Below are positions 1-12,234 of a stretch of DNA of 64,000 nucleotides, one piece after another (position 1 is the first letter of the stretch; each line of letters opens with the position of its first letter). Origin of the DNA: Procambarus clarkii. Its lineage: Eukaryota > Arthropoda > Malacostraca > Decapoda > Cambaridae. Both the position numbers and the translations under genes were made by a program. The stretch is from positions 19,530,722 through 19,594,721 of the forward strand of contig NC_091193.1 of assembly GCF_040958095.1 (NCBI RefSeq). The letters are read 5' to 3'. The notes beneath the pieces were generated by a model. It had not been told where the DNA came from. It saw only the letters and a list, made by a program, of their open reading frames with translations, and searched no databases.

Positions 1-890
<890 letters not shown>

Positions 891-1217
891 AAGCGAGCCT
901 TTTTGAGAGGGTCGGAGCATTTATGCATTTAGGGTAAGTTAGTATTTTTTTTAATTGCAGTTAGTTGGAATAACAAGCAGGTACTTAAGAATATCTTCTT
1001 TGAGAAAATCGGTTATTACTGTGAGGAGGATTTGAATCTGCTCTGGGAACTCCGAAGAATCCTCTTCATGTCTCCTGATTTTCTCATTGATTCATCATCT
1101 TTGTTCAATGTCTTCTTTACTGAAAATGTTATGATAATGCAGATTATTATATAGCTGAAATCCAAGGTATGGTTATTGCATGCTGGTGAAGAAACTAATG
1201 ACTGAAAATACTTGCAG

Positions 1218-1292
1218 GTCACAGATATGGCAGCCTGCCTGGACCTCATCAGCAAGCTGGAGAGGACACCTATTACAAAGGAGGTCCTGGAG
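1218..1292 (+). CDS. MED26: MED26 internal exon, start of TFIIS N-terminal-like domain
   Basis: A 75-base exon bounded by a CTTGCAG acceptor and a GTGAGG donor, phase 0 on both sides. It encodes 25 residues containing LDLISKLERTPITKEVLE, which matches the start of the MED26 N-terminal domain (human LEVISSLEKYPITKEALE, from memory). It splices in frame onto the exon at 12235, where the domain continues as STRLGRHINNIRRKT. The human protein has roughly 25-30 residues before this point. I found no convincing first coding exon between 890 and 1217, so exon 1 probably lies left of the window and the gene here is 5'-partial. Confidence 0.9.
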
Positions 1293-2164
1293 GTGAGGAT
1301 TTTATTAAGCTGCTTTTTTCTTGAGCAAATATTTTATTCATGGGTAAGTGGAAATTATATCATGTATTGAAGGTGATGCTCAACAGGTGAAGTATTATTG
1401 TTACCGACTACAGTTAATTTTTGTTAAATTGTATTGTTAGTGTATTTCTCATGCAAGTAATTTACATATAAAGCATCTAGTTACTCTGTTATATAAATGT
1501 TTCTCAATTATTTAATATTTTGATGATAAAGCTTCATTACTGTCACTGTTAACAAAGTAAATAATTGTTAATTGTCATATAGAGTAATTTTATTTTAAAT
1601 TCTTATAAATTATGGCATTACAGTGCATAAAATGAAATACTGTAAGTTAATTTCAGAATTTTTTAATCATCCATTATAGTGGTATGTAATGGGAAAATGG
1701 GAAAAATTGTTGTCATTATGTTGCAGTGTCTTGAGAATGCGTTTACATATTTGCTTGAAACATTTGACACGTGAATATCACAATAATATACAAGCAGGAT
1801 ATCTTTTGTTATTGGGTTATGTATCCCCACTAGTAGCAGATTAATTATAGAACCATATTAACAAAAAGGAGGTGCAGGCATACCTTGAGTGACTTTTGGA
1901 AATTAACTAACAAAAGCTGCATCAAAATACTGTATTTAAACACTTGCTCTAATGCCTATGGATGCTTAGGGTACTGTTGTTTGCAACATCACAACCACCG
2001 GTGGGGGCATTTAGAACTATTATAATGCCTACAGATGGATGGGTTTAATTACTTGAACAGCGTACTGAATTTTCAGTTCTCGTGTCCTGAGGCCAGAAAA
2101 TATGCCCAGTACTGTAGTGTCATTTAGAAACAGTATCCTGGAAAGTTTCATGATTTTGTTATGA

Positions 2165-3290
2165 ATCTCAAGAATAGTTAACCTGCCTATTTACATTTGG
2201 GATGAGAGCTATGCTCGTAGTGTCGCATCTTCCCAGTATTCTTTGTAGTGTATGTAATGCTTTGAAACTATCGCCAATTTTGGCCTCCACAACTTTCTCA
2301 CTTAACTTGTTCCAACCATCTACCACTGTTTGCAAAAGAAAACAATATTTATTTGGCACCTTTGTTTCCCGAGCTTGAATCTGTGTCCTCTTGTTCTTGA
2401 AGTTGCTGGTTTCAAGAATTCCTCTGTTAATTTGTAGATTACTGTTATTATTTTGTAAGTGGAGATCATATCATCTCTTTTTCTTTTATCTTCTAGGTTT
2501 GGCATATTTGAAGCCTCAAGTCTTCTTGTAATTAATTTTTTTTCAGTTCTGGAATCCCTTTTATAGTATGCCTTTGCACCTATTCCAGTTTATTTATGTG
2601 CTTCTTGAGATATGGGCACCATACAACTGCTGCATGTTCAAATTTTGGTCTCAGAAAAGTCATGAATAGTTTCTTCAGTATTTCACCATCCAATTAATAA
2701 ATAACGAGTCTGAAGTTAGAAAGTGACGCTCTTCACACAATGTTCTGTGTGTTCATCTGGTGACAGTTTGCTATCCAAAACCATGCCTAGATCTCTTTCT
2801 TTGTTAGTTATTTAATTCCTTTCCACATAATTTGTGTGTGGTCTATTTTCTCAGATTTCACATTCCATAACATGGCATTATTCATATTGAATTCCACTTG
2901 CCACATCCAAGCACTTACTTTAGCTAGATCAATTTGAAGGGCATGACCATCGTCTGTCTCCTATATTCCCCAATATGTTAGCATCATCCACAAACATGTT
3001 CATATTATTCTCTATTTCTTCTGGTAGATTGTTTATGTAGATGTTGAACATTACTGGTGCAAGAAGTGAACCCTACGGGACTCCACTAGTGACTCATCCA
3101 GTCAGAACCATTGCCTCCAATTACTGCCCTCATCTTTGCCAGTTAGAAAATTTTTCATCCATGTCAGAAGTTTCCCTGTCTCCCATCCAGCGTGTTCCAG
3201 TTTCCAAAACAACTGCTTGTGTGGGACTGTTAAAAACCTCTTTTTGGTCCAGATAGTCAAACCAGTCATATCTTTCCTATAGAATCTATT
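2165..3290 (-). mobile_element. Decayed LINE (non-LTR) reverse-transcriptase 3' portion
   Basis: Read on the minus strand, fragments in several frames give the usual succession at the end of a CR1/jockey-like LINE ORF2: the DLAKVSAW..WQVEFN region, then FLRPKFEHAAVVWCPYL, then a KRDDMISTYKI segment and RGHRFKLGKQR, ending VVDGWNKLSEKVVEAK-SFK. Frames are broken by many stops and shifts, so it is an old relic. The same C-terminal module recurs at 9.5, 10.1, 10.4, 11.5 and 20.2 kb. Confidence 0.8.
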
Positions 3291-3479
3291 GGTCTTTCAT
3301 AAAAACTAAGTAGAGTTGTAAGTACACTTATAACAATGTGCATAAAGTGTAATGTACGTAATTACACACAGGCATACAATTTTATTAATAATGATTAATA
3401 ATAATAATAATAATCTACTGTGTCAGGGGATAGGCAGTCAGTGTATATATGTATATTAGGCTTAAATCAAGGTCACTCC

Positions 3480-3585
3480 AGGGTTGAATTACTGACCTTC
3501 CACCTCTGATTATTTTGCGTATTTGATGGTGCTACATAGCCTTCCCGGTTTGGTGCCTTCTTTTGATAATTACTTACTTACTGAC
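3480..3585 (+). mobile_element. 3' tail of RNase H-bearing LINE family
   Basis: About 100 bases matching the 3' terminus seen at 18205-18300 and 32560-32645: GATGGTGCTACATAGCC, then a TTTGGTGCCTTC segment, ending TTGATAATTACTTACTTA. No coding part remains, consistent with 5' truncation at insertion. Confidence 0.75.
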
Positions 3586-5639
3586 CTTCCTCAGGATGCA
3601 ACCCCACAAAAGTTATACAATTAGCAGTTTTACTACTCGTCTAGTTGTACTTGCCTAGTTGTATCTGGTCATTAGATATAGCCCACAAAACCTGACTTAC
3701 TGGATCATGGTACAACTTAGCACACTAAAGGTGTGAATTTACAGTGTCTAGTGATAGACTCCCTGATGCCAGTTTCCTGTCGTGCTAGATTCAACTCTGT
3801 ATGTTAATTTATTAATACCTGTAAAAATCATTTGTTACAACTTGAATCACACTTACGGCAGAAACTGCTGCAGTTCCTGGGAACCACACAAACCACACCA
3901 CATCCTATCATCCTCAGACTGACATGATCGTTGAATCGTTTCACCATCAACGCTGGTGGCACAGCCAGACCCATCCACTTGGATTGACGACCTTCTTTTG
4001 GTCCTTGGTATCCGTTCGGCAAGTAAACTAGATGGCAAGTTCTCAGCCCCTGACCTTGTATTTGGTCCAACCTACACATTTCTGGCAAACAGGTCTTCCT
4101 GACACCATACCTTCACGGAAGGGGTGGTATACGAGAGTGGTTTTCTCAATCGTGTCAATCGTGTAAAGGTAACACATTTTGATGCCATTCCAGCCCTGTC
4201 TGTCTCTGCTGCTGCTCCCCACGTTCTTTTACCCATAGCATCACATTCCAACTTGGCCTCCACCACCAAGGGAAAGCCCTCCTGCAGAATTACCTGCTGT
4301 TCATTTTACCCCCACCTAAAAGTTGTCTCCAGATTTGAGCCCTTTGACACATGATGATGACAGGGATAGGTGGTGTTGACATGGAGGCTTTCACAGCATA
4401 CCCAGGACACACAGTACCATCCTGCCTAATTCCTGGTCTATGCTACCTCATCTGATTGAGAGGAAGGGGGAAGTATTGTACTGCACTGTAGTGTTATTTG
4501 TGGTCCTGCAATATAATTAGATTAAAGGAGGCCGACCAGAAAGTCTTGAAAATATGCCAGTCTAGTTTTTCTGACAATACTGAGTAAATCACCTTTCCTG
4601 TTTGGGCTTGTACACACTTATCAATAAATTTCGTGTAGCTCTTTACATGTTTGTTTAGCCCTTGTTCAGTAGTGTGTGCAAGGAACCAAAGTTGTTACAG
4701 CTACCCAAAATTCCCCCTTTTACAGCTGCTGCTTTTAATATTTTCACATAATCAACCCATCCCCCAATGTTGCTTTTTATCATTAATAATGTAAAGCAAA
4801 CAATACATAGTTTTGTAATGCCTGCAGTTATAAATAACACGAAATTTGCATTATGTAACAGTGTGGGTGGTGGTGGGTGTGGGTTGTATTGCATTGTCTG
4901 CTGGCAAACTTCCTCACTTGGCACCATCATTAACCATCCCTCTCAACTGTTCTGCTTCTCTTTCCTAGTGACATCAACTCTTCCACATTATTTTACCAAA
5001 TAAATTAAATAAAAAAATGTTCTAAATAGAGAAATAGCATAATACCAATATTTTGACTAGTATCTTCTTGTGATAAATACTGATACTTGGATACTGTCAA
5101 AAGATCCATACTCCGTACCAGATCTTAATATTTTTTTAGATATTAGAACTACACACTTGTGAAAAAATATAAATACAATTATAGCAAGGCCTATGCAGAT
5201 AACAATAAAATTACAAAAAAATATCCAAAAAGTGCTTAAATAATTTTTCATAACATGGCTTTTCTGTACCCCAGATACCTCTAGTGGACAGACTCATCCT
5301 TACATCTGGTGAAATGTTGTACAGTGTACAGTTTGACATGGTCTAACATCTAGTGAAGCAATATTTTTCCATGAATTGTTCCTACCTTGCCTTCTTGGGG
5401 GATCCCACTAGTGAAATTTGGCTAGTCCCTGAGCTGCTCATTGAATGCTTATACCCCTCATTCTGTTCTGAAATACTTTTATCCTTGCAAATTTGTCCTG
5501 CTATTCATGCACTACTGCTCTGTTACAAAGGATCAGTCTGCCTATGCTGTTGCATACCTAGTTTTTCTTGATTGAACCCATATGTAATGCCTTTCCTCCC
5601 CCCCTCCCCCTTCCCGAGACTTGCATTTTCATGGCATAC

Positions 5640-5965
5640 CTATATGCAATTTTGTATGTTATCCACTAGCTGCTGCTTATCCCATTCTGTGGTGTTTAAA
5701 TCCAATGCTGGCTGTCTCTCATTCTCATTTTTAACAGATTTAACGTAGCTAGGTACCCAGCAAAATTCAGTTATGTTGGTGTTACCTCGAATGAGCTTGT
5801 GGGCACCACTGCTAAAAAAAAAAAAAAAGCCAGTCATGCCTGTCCCATCTCCCATAAAGGAATTCCTAATTCAGATTTCTATCGAGTCATTCATACCTCA
5901 TACCATAGGCACAATTGTAAAACGTATGAGTATCGAAGGTCCATGACTGTTCAACTTCCTGCAAG
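5640..5965 (+). mobile_element. LINE relic, RNase H to C-terminal region
   Basis: The + strand encodes fragments of the segment that follows the retrotransposon RNase H motif, including YVGVTSNELV, an internal poly-A expansion, and CPISHKGIPNSDFYRVIHTSY. The same CPISHKGIP-SDFYPVIH motif occurs in the copies at 16.9-18.3 kb. The relic is 5'-truncated and frame-broken. Confidence 0.65.
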
Positions 5966-8656
5966 CAAATATTTGAAATATTGTTGGAATAACAATCATA
6001 AGCACTAAACAAAGAAATTGATAAGCTGCTCCTGGAGTTACCTAGGTGCTGTGATAGCTGAAAGAACAGATAGCATTATAGGCCAAGCAAGCAGCAAGAA
6101 TGCCCGATTCTAGGCCAGACTTGGTGAATAGAAAAAAGACTTAAATCTTACCACATGTAAGTCATAGGTATACTGTACAGTGTGGAATAATTATTTGGTA
6201 TTGTACCTCACAAAAATATAGCAGTGTACCTGTCCAGGTAGGAAGGAAACTTCGGTCTTAAAAACGTGATTGGTTTTATAAAATACAGTATAATACAGTA
6301 TATCAAATAATCACTTTAAATAACACAAATTTAGATTAAATAAAAGAATGCATAGTTATTTCACATTAGGTTAGAATGATGGGAAAGGGGGGGAGAGGTG
6401 GCAGTTATCTTATAACTTCAAAAATATCAAAATTAAAACTGGGGCTTGGCCTCGAATCATTTCTTATCCTGGATGTTCTGATGCATTAACAATAAAACAT
6501 AAATGAAAGCAACACCTCACAACCATACCATAACACATCCAACACTGCTCCTGAAGTAGTCACTTTTACTATGACAACCAGGTGTTTCCACTACAATTTT
6601 ATCTTTGTTTTGAATTCGATTTTGGATTAGTTCCATGGTGTCCACAAAATGCAGAGTAAATCCAAGGGAATAGCAGCACAGACAAATCATCCACAGCATT
6701 GAATTGGGTATTTCTGTCCAATTCCACTTAATCTTTTTATGCATAATTGAATAATAAGTTCACTCACTGTTCACAGGATGTTATGTCAATTACAAATGTT
6801 CAAATTTCCATCCACAAGGCAGGGCAAGAAGTTTCCAATGTGTAGTAAGGTGGAGTTAAGCGAACAACAGGCCACAGATTGGTTTTGTTTGGCTAAAGAT
6901 TATCAACCTCATGGGTTATTAAAGCCACCACTAGCTTATTTGTTTTGTTTTAATTGTTTGCAGGGTTGCAACCTGCGTGGGCCTTTAGCCTGTGGCTGGC
7001 ACGCGATGTGTGCTAGCTCCCAGTGAGGCCGGGCCGTCTCTGTGGTGGGTATGTGTTGATCAGTGTGATTGTATCAGTGGTGAAGGCTTAACTGCCCAAT
7101 CTCGTGGGCTGTTTTCCTTGGAACACGATTTGCCAGCCATTTTACATCCAGGTTCTCAAAGTTGTTGATGGTTACTCCTGGGTGAACGGTTTAAGGAATG
7201 GTGTTGAGTCGTACCAGCCTGCCTAGGGTTTGAACCTAGGTGGTCGTGCATGAAAGGTGCGAGGCAAACAGACTAGCGCTTTAACATCTATACTACAGTG
7301 TGCTTACTGACTAACCACAAATATATTTTAGTTTGAACAGAGTTCAAGACTAAATTAAACTCTTGGTGTACATATTCTTAGACATACAGTACACTAGTGT
7401 GTTTCATGACCAACCACCATTTCAAATGGTATAAGTATGTATGTGCCAGTGGCATTGCCAGTTACATAAATTAACATAAATTTTATTCACTTGTTCTGAT
7501 TTAATGTAATAATGTTAAATTGGTTTGGATTAGCGAACAACTCTCATAACAGGTGCAAAACTCCATAAATTTGTACTAGAATTAGCCTAGACAGAGGTGC
7601 CACATGGGAGGAATAGATGTCGGGTGGAAAATGGCCAGATATCTATGGCTGGCCTACCTATGCTGCAAACTTTTTTAGACTGCATGGGGTTCTGAATACA
7701 CATTTCCTAAATAAATTTATCATAGCTCCTTTGCGAGCTAAATTTAGCTTGCACTACCATATGAGATCATACAATTATTAGGACCAAAGAAAGTATTATT
7801 AAGCCAAAAGCATTAACTTTTTATTGCAGGGACCCAAAGGAACCAAATCTGTTCCTCATTCATGAAACTGATGAGACTGTAACAGGTTAGCTAAATTAGT
7901 TATGAGAAGGCACCAAGTCGATATGACCATATAGCACACTCGGAGGATGAGCTAGGATAGGATGGAGGGATGGAATGGTGCCCATCCACTTGAACATTCA
8001 GAAATTGAACACCAATTTATGAAGCAGGGCAATCGCTGTACCAACCAGTCCAATTGACTGTGGTATAGTTACACTACAGGATAAGATATTGTAACTTCAG
8101 TTTCAATAGCACACACATCAACATTTAATTAAGTGGTGCTAAACATGATTTTATGATAATCAGATATTGTAGACTTGTTTTGGTGGAAAAGCATCCTGCT
8201 CCTAGATCTAGGGTGCCAACAATCTTTCATTTAATAATCAACCACACTAGAAGCTGAGAGAGAGAGGGGGGGGAGAGAGAGGGGTAGGGAAGGGGTTAAT
8301 GCTGGAGCCTTTTTACAGCAAAGGGCCTTTATTGCATCTGGATGCAGTCGGCCACGTGCTGTATGAATGCCTGTTATTCGATTGGGGTTTGTTTGGTTAA
8401 CTGGTGGGATAGGCAGTCTGAATAAAAATGTGCAATAAAGATGAAACAAGTTTGCCCAGTGACTGTACACAGCACCACTTGAGCAGTGTTCATACACTAA
8501 TGGATGGCTCAAGAGCTTTAAACTCTGCCATGGCATTAGGTACATTAGAGTACATGGTAAAAGGCAGTCTGCTGAGGTTACCTCATCACCATTGATCTCC
8601 ACTACAGTCAACCTAATACTATCATCGTCCACGACCACCCTTTTTATCTAAATAAC

Positions 8657-8886
8657 TTGAAGGTTATACGCAGACGAGGAGTCACAATAATGTGACTGAA
8701 ATATGTTGACCAAACCACACACTAGAAAGTGAAGGGTCGACGACGTTTCGGTCTGTCCTGTTCCATTCTCAAGTCAATTGTGAATGTCGATCTCACAGTC
8801 GACTTGAGAATGGTCCAGGACGGACCGAAATGTCGTCGTCACTTCACTTTCTAGTGTGTGGTTTGGTCAACACATTGAAGATTATA
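8657..8886. mobile_element. Palindromic repeat element with 12-bp target duplication (copy 1)
   Basis: A core of two inverted arms, CACACTAGAAAGTGAAGGG.. against ..CACTTTCTAGTGTGTGGT, each carrying a GACG-ACGTTTCGGTC..GTCCTG box, lies at about 8710-8870. On one side only there is an extra tail, GACGAGGAGTCACAATAATG. The element spans 8669-8874 and is flanked by TTGAAGGTTATA (8657-8668) and TTGAAGATTATA (8875-8886), a 12-bp duplication with one mismatch. Related copies are at 33.93, 50.17 and 50.96 kb. No coding capacity. Confidence 0.8.
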
Positions 8887-9489
8887 GTCGATGGAACATG
8901 GTTAACAAGCAGATCAGAACATATATTGGCGAGTACAAACAAAACACTTGAATTTCTGCATCAAAATTGACAATTTTTTCCTTCTAGCTTTACAGGATGA
9001 CTAACTAGTTATCCGAACACACGTTATCCATTCAGTCTCAGTCCCGAGGGGTTCAGATAGAATGTGGTTGTTTATTTTTTTTTTTAAATAAGATAAAAAT
9101 TTGGGTATGATGTTTTTGCTCAACCAGAATTTTATTGTTGCGTGTATTTTTCATTGCATTGGATCGCAATAACAATAGGACTGAAACAAGTCCTTCAGCA
9201 TCTTAGCATCTTAATGAACCTGGTATTTACAGGCATATTTTGTTTAGCTCTGTTCTGTACACCACTGAATCCTCAGTGTTGTTTACTGGAATTTTATGAA
9301 TTCTTAAAAAATAAAAATCTATTACAGAAATATTCAGATTTTTTCTTTATTCTTTATCTATTCTCTCCACCTTGACCATACAACTAAAGAACACTGACAC
9401 TCTTGACCTGTGAGAGCATGTCAATCTGCCCACTCAGACAATGAGCACTTTTCTTATTTTGAATTAAGCTTGCAACATGTCATTTATAT

Positions 9490-9985
9490 CCTTTGCAGGA
9501 ACTTCTACCTGTAATTCATATGAAGATGCCATCTTTACTGGTACCTTAAAGTCTCTCTATGATTTAAATACTTCCCCTTTTCTACAAAGGTGTAAAGGCA
9601 TACTACAAAATGACTTCTGGAACTGAAAAACGAGTTATGAAGAAAGGCTAGATGGTTTAACTATACAAAATGAAAAGATGGAAGAAAAAAAGGCAAATGA
9701 TCACTACTTGGAAAATAATAATGAGAATTGACCAAATTGATGAGGAAATTCCTGAAGCTGGCAATCTCAAGAACAAGAGGATACAGATTCAAGCTAAGAA
9801 AACAAAGGTGCCAAGAAAAATATTGGATAGTTCTCTTTTTTGCAAACAGTGGTAGATGGTTGGAACAAGTTTAGCAAGAAAGTGGTAGAGGCCAAGGTCG
9901 TCGGTAGGTTCGAAGCATTAGATGACAGTGCTGGGAAGATAGGACACCTCAAGCATAGCTCTTATCCTGTAACTATATAGTACTT
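9490..9985 (+). mobile_element. Decayed LINE ORF2 C-terminal fragment
   Basis: The + strand encodes pieces of the LINE end module: RQMITTWKIIMRID, a KNKRIQIQAKK segment, FCKQW, then WNK-type remnants and a SSIALIL ending near 9965. It is the same family as the relic at 2.2-3.3 kb, in opposite orientation. Stops and shifts interrupt it. Confidence 0.7.
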
Positions 9986-10079
9986 AGATAAATACACATT
10001 TTGTGCTACATAGTCTTCCTGGCTAGTTGTGTTCTTTTGATAATTACCCTTCCCCCCCTCTGCCCCACTCATGTGTGTT

Positions 10080-10350
10080 ATTACCTAAGTGTAGTTACAA
10101 GATGAGAGCTACGCTCATGGTGTCCCATCTACCCAGCACTGTCATATAACACTTTGAAGCTACTGACGATTTTGGCCTCCACCATCTTCTCAATTAACTT
10201 GTTCCAACTGTCTACCACTCTGTCTGCAAAAGTGAATTTTCTCATATTTGTCCTGCATCTTTGTTTAGTTAGTTTAAATCTGACCTCTTGTTCTTGAAGT
10301 TCCAGGTCTCGGGAAATCTTTCCTACCGGTTTTATCAATTCCAATTACAG
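10080..10350 (-). mobile_element. Decayed LINE ORF2 C-terminal fragment
   Basis: A minus-strand frame carries RFKLTKQRCRTNMRKFTFADRVVD followed by SWNKLIEKMVEAKIVSSFKV, the end of the CR1/jockey-like ORF2 seen elsewhere in this intron. It is short and 5'-truncated. Confidence 0.72.
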
Positions 10351-10389
10351 TACTATTTGTGTGTGTGTGAGAGAGAGAGAGAGAGAAAA

Positions 10390-11190
10390 TACATGATCTA
10401 TCAGAAGGCATTCAGAACTATTTGAACATGTTTACTAATGTTGCTAAGGTACTGGATAGAATGAGGCTTAGACAATTGTCATGCCCTTAAAGATGCCCTG
10501 TATGGAGCAACAGGTAGCAAATGGAATTCGGGGTGTATAAATGCCATGTTATGGAATGTGGAATAGGAGAAATAGGTTGCATACAATCTACAAATTATCT
10601 GGAAAGGCATTAGTTTTACGAAAAAGATCTTGGGGTTCTGAATACAGTAGTAGACTGTCACCAGAGGACCACATAAAGGACAGTGTATGATGAGCATATG
10701 CTATGCTTTCCAATTTCAGAATCGCCGTTTAAATACATGGATTGTAGTATTAAAGAAGCTTTTCGTGACTTTTATGAGACCAAAATTGGAAGATGCAACT
10801 GTTGTATGGTGCCCATATCTCGACAATCGCATAAACAAACTGGAAAACAAGTGCTAAGAGGAGAAGCTAAAGGCATTAAATATGCCAAAACCAGAATACT
10901 GTATACAAGAAATAGAGGCGATATGATCACTAAATACAAAATAGCAAAAGGAATCGACAAAATTAACTGGAATTCTTGAAACCTGCAACTCCTAGAAAAA
11001 GAAGTTGTAGATTCCAGCTAAGGGAACAAAAATGGCAAAAAAATATTAGGTCATCTTTTGCAAACAGTGTGTTAGATGGTTGGAAGGAGTTAAGTGAGGT
11101 GGTGGTGGATGCCAAGAGTTTCAAATGTTCATATAACTAGTGTACTGGAAAGAAAAAGACTCCACAAATATAGCTCTCATTCTGTAACTC
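10390..11190 (+). mobile_element. Decayed LINE reverse-transcriptase portion
   Basis: The + strand fragments run in LINE order: CINAMLWNVE, then FMRPKLEDATVVWCPYLDNR, then MITKYKIAKGID, ending at a SSFANS..VLDGW equivalent and NIALIL near 11180. The series matches the relic at 2.2-3.3 kb. It is heavily interrupted. Confidence 0.72.
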
Positions 11191-11395
11191 CACTTAGGTT
11201 ATTACACTACAGGTATACACAATATAGGCTTAAAATATACAGGCATAAACAGTATGGGCTTAGACAATGCGGGCTTTGACAATAAGATACTAGATATTAT
11301 TACACCTAGGGTATTACACAATACAAGTATACATAATATGAGCTTACAATATACGGGCATAAACAGTATGGGCTTAGACAATACTGGTGTGCACA
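11190..11395 (+). repeat. Two-copy tandem duplication (~119-bp unit)
   Basis: The segment ATTACACTACAGGTATACAC..GGCATAAACAGTATGGGC.. at about 11200-11270 recurs at about 11319-11390 with scattered substitutions. Both copies share GGCATAAACAGTATGGGCTT. Confidence 0.7.
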
Positions 11396-11439
11396 CAGCA
11401 CAGGCACAACCAAGACACAAACTACATGCAAGACACACA

Positions 11440-12060
11440 CCACACACAAGACAGTGGCATATGCAAGGCTGGCAAACATAACTGCCTTCAGAAACTTGTG
11501 TAAGGAATCATTCGGAACTTTGTATACCTCATATGTCAGACCAATACTGGAATATGCGACTCCAACCCTGAAGTCCACAGCTAGTCAAACACAAAATGAA
11601 GTTAGAAAAGGTTCGGAGGTATGCCACCAGGCTAGTCCCCGAACTGAGAGGAATGAGCTACTGTATGAGGAAAGATTACTGGAACTGAACCTCACGACAC
11701 TGGAAGACACAAGAGCTAGGGAAGACATGATCACTACCTACAAAATTCTCAGAGGAATTGACAGGGTAGATAAAGATACTGTTTAACATGGGTGGTATGC
11801 GAACACCGGGACAGAGGTGGAAATAGAGTACCCAAATGAGCCACAGGGACATTAGAAAGAACTTTTTCAGTGTCAGAGTAATTAACAGATAGAATGCTTT
11901 AGGCAGTGATGTGGTGGAGGCAGACTATGCAGTTTCAAATGTAGATATGATAGAACCCAGTAGGCTCAGGAATCTGTACAACAGTTGATTGATAGTCGAG
12001 AGACGGGACCAAAGAGCCAGAGCTCGTCCCCTGCAAGCACAACTAGGCAAGTACATGCAA
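11440..12060 (+). mobile_element. Decayed LINE ORF2 3' region, second subfamily
   Basis: A + strand frame (11454-11786) reads SYVRPILEYATPTLKS, a basic segment, ELNLTTLEDTRAREDMITTYK and ILRGIDRVD. Beyond its stop, fragments correspond to the R-x-FFS-R-V..WN..VV-A..S-FK ending. It is closer in wording to the 20.2-kb relic than to those at 2-11 kb, suggesting a different subfamily. Confidence 0.72.
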
Positions 12061-12234
12061 GAGACACACCACACGCAAGACACATTCCCTCTGTATTCAT
12101 TGCCCGTTAGTATTATCGGAATCAGAAAGCGAGTGTAGCAGTGGCATTCATCTTAGCATACATCTTCAAAAAACATCTCAAAACTTTTATTAATTTTGTT
12201 ATATCTGTTCTGATTCAATGTTTTATATTTGCAG

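Larger units (their letters stand above)
1293..12234 (+). other. MED26 intron (about 10.9 kb) loaded with repeats
   Basis: Bounded by GTGAGG and TTTGCAG. It contains at least five separate LINE relics on both strands, one palindromic element, LINE 3' tails and a short tandem duplication, each listed separately. Between them (about 1293-2160, 3590-5640, 6010-8650 and 8890-9480) I see only AT-rich unique-looking sequence, short poly-A/T runs and no coding signal. Confidence 0.8.

Noticed and set aside
8231-8638. 135-codon minus-strand frame
   Set aside because: Proline/serine-rich C-terminus comes from a GA tract; no domain, no splice-consistent neighbours, and it lies inside the MED26 intron.
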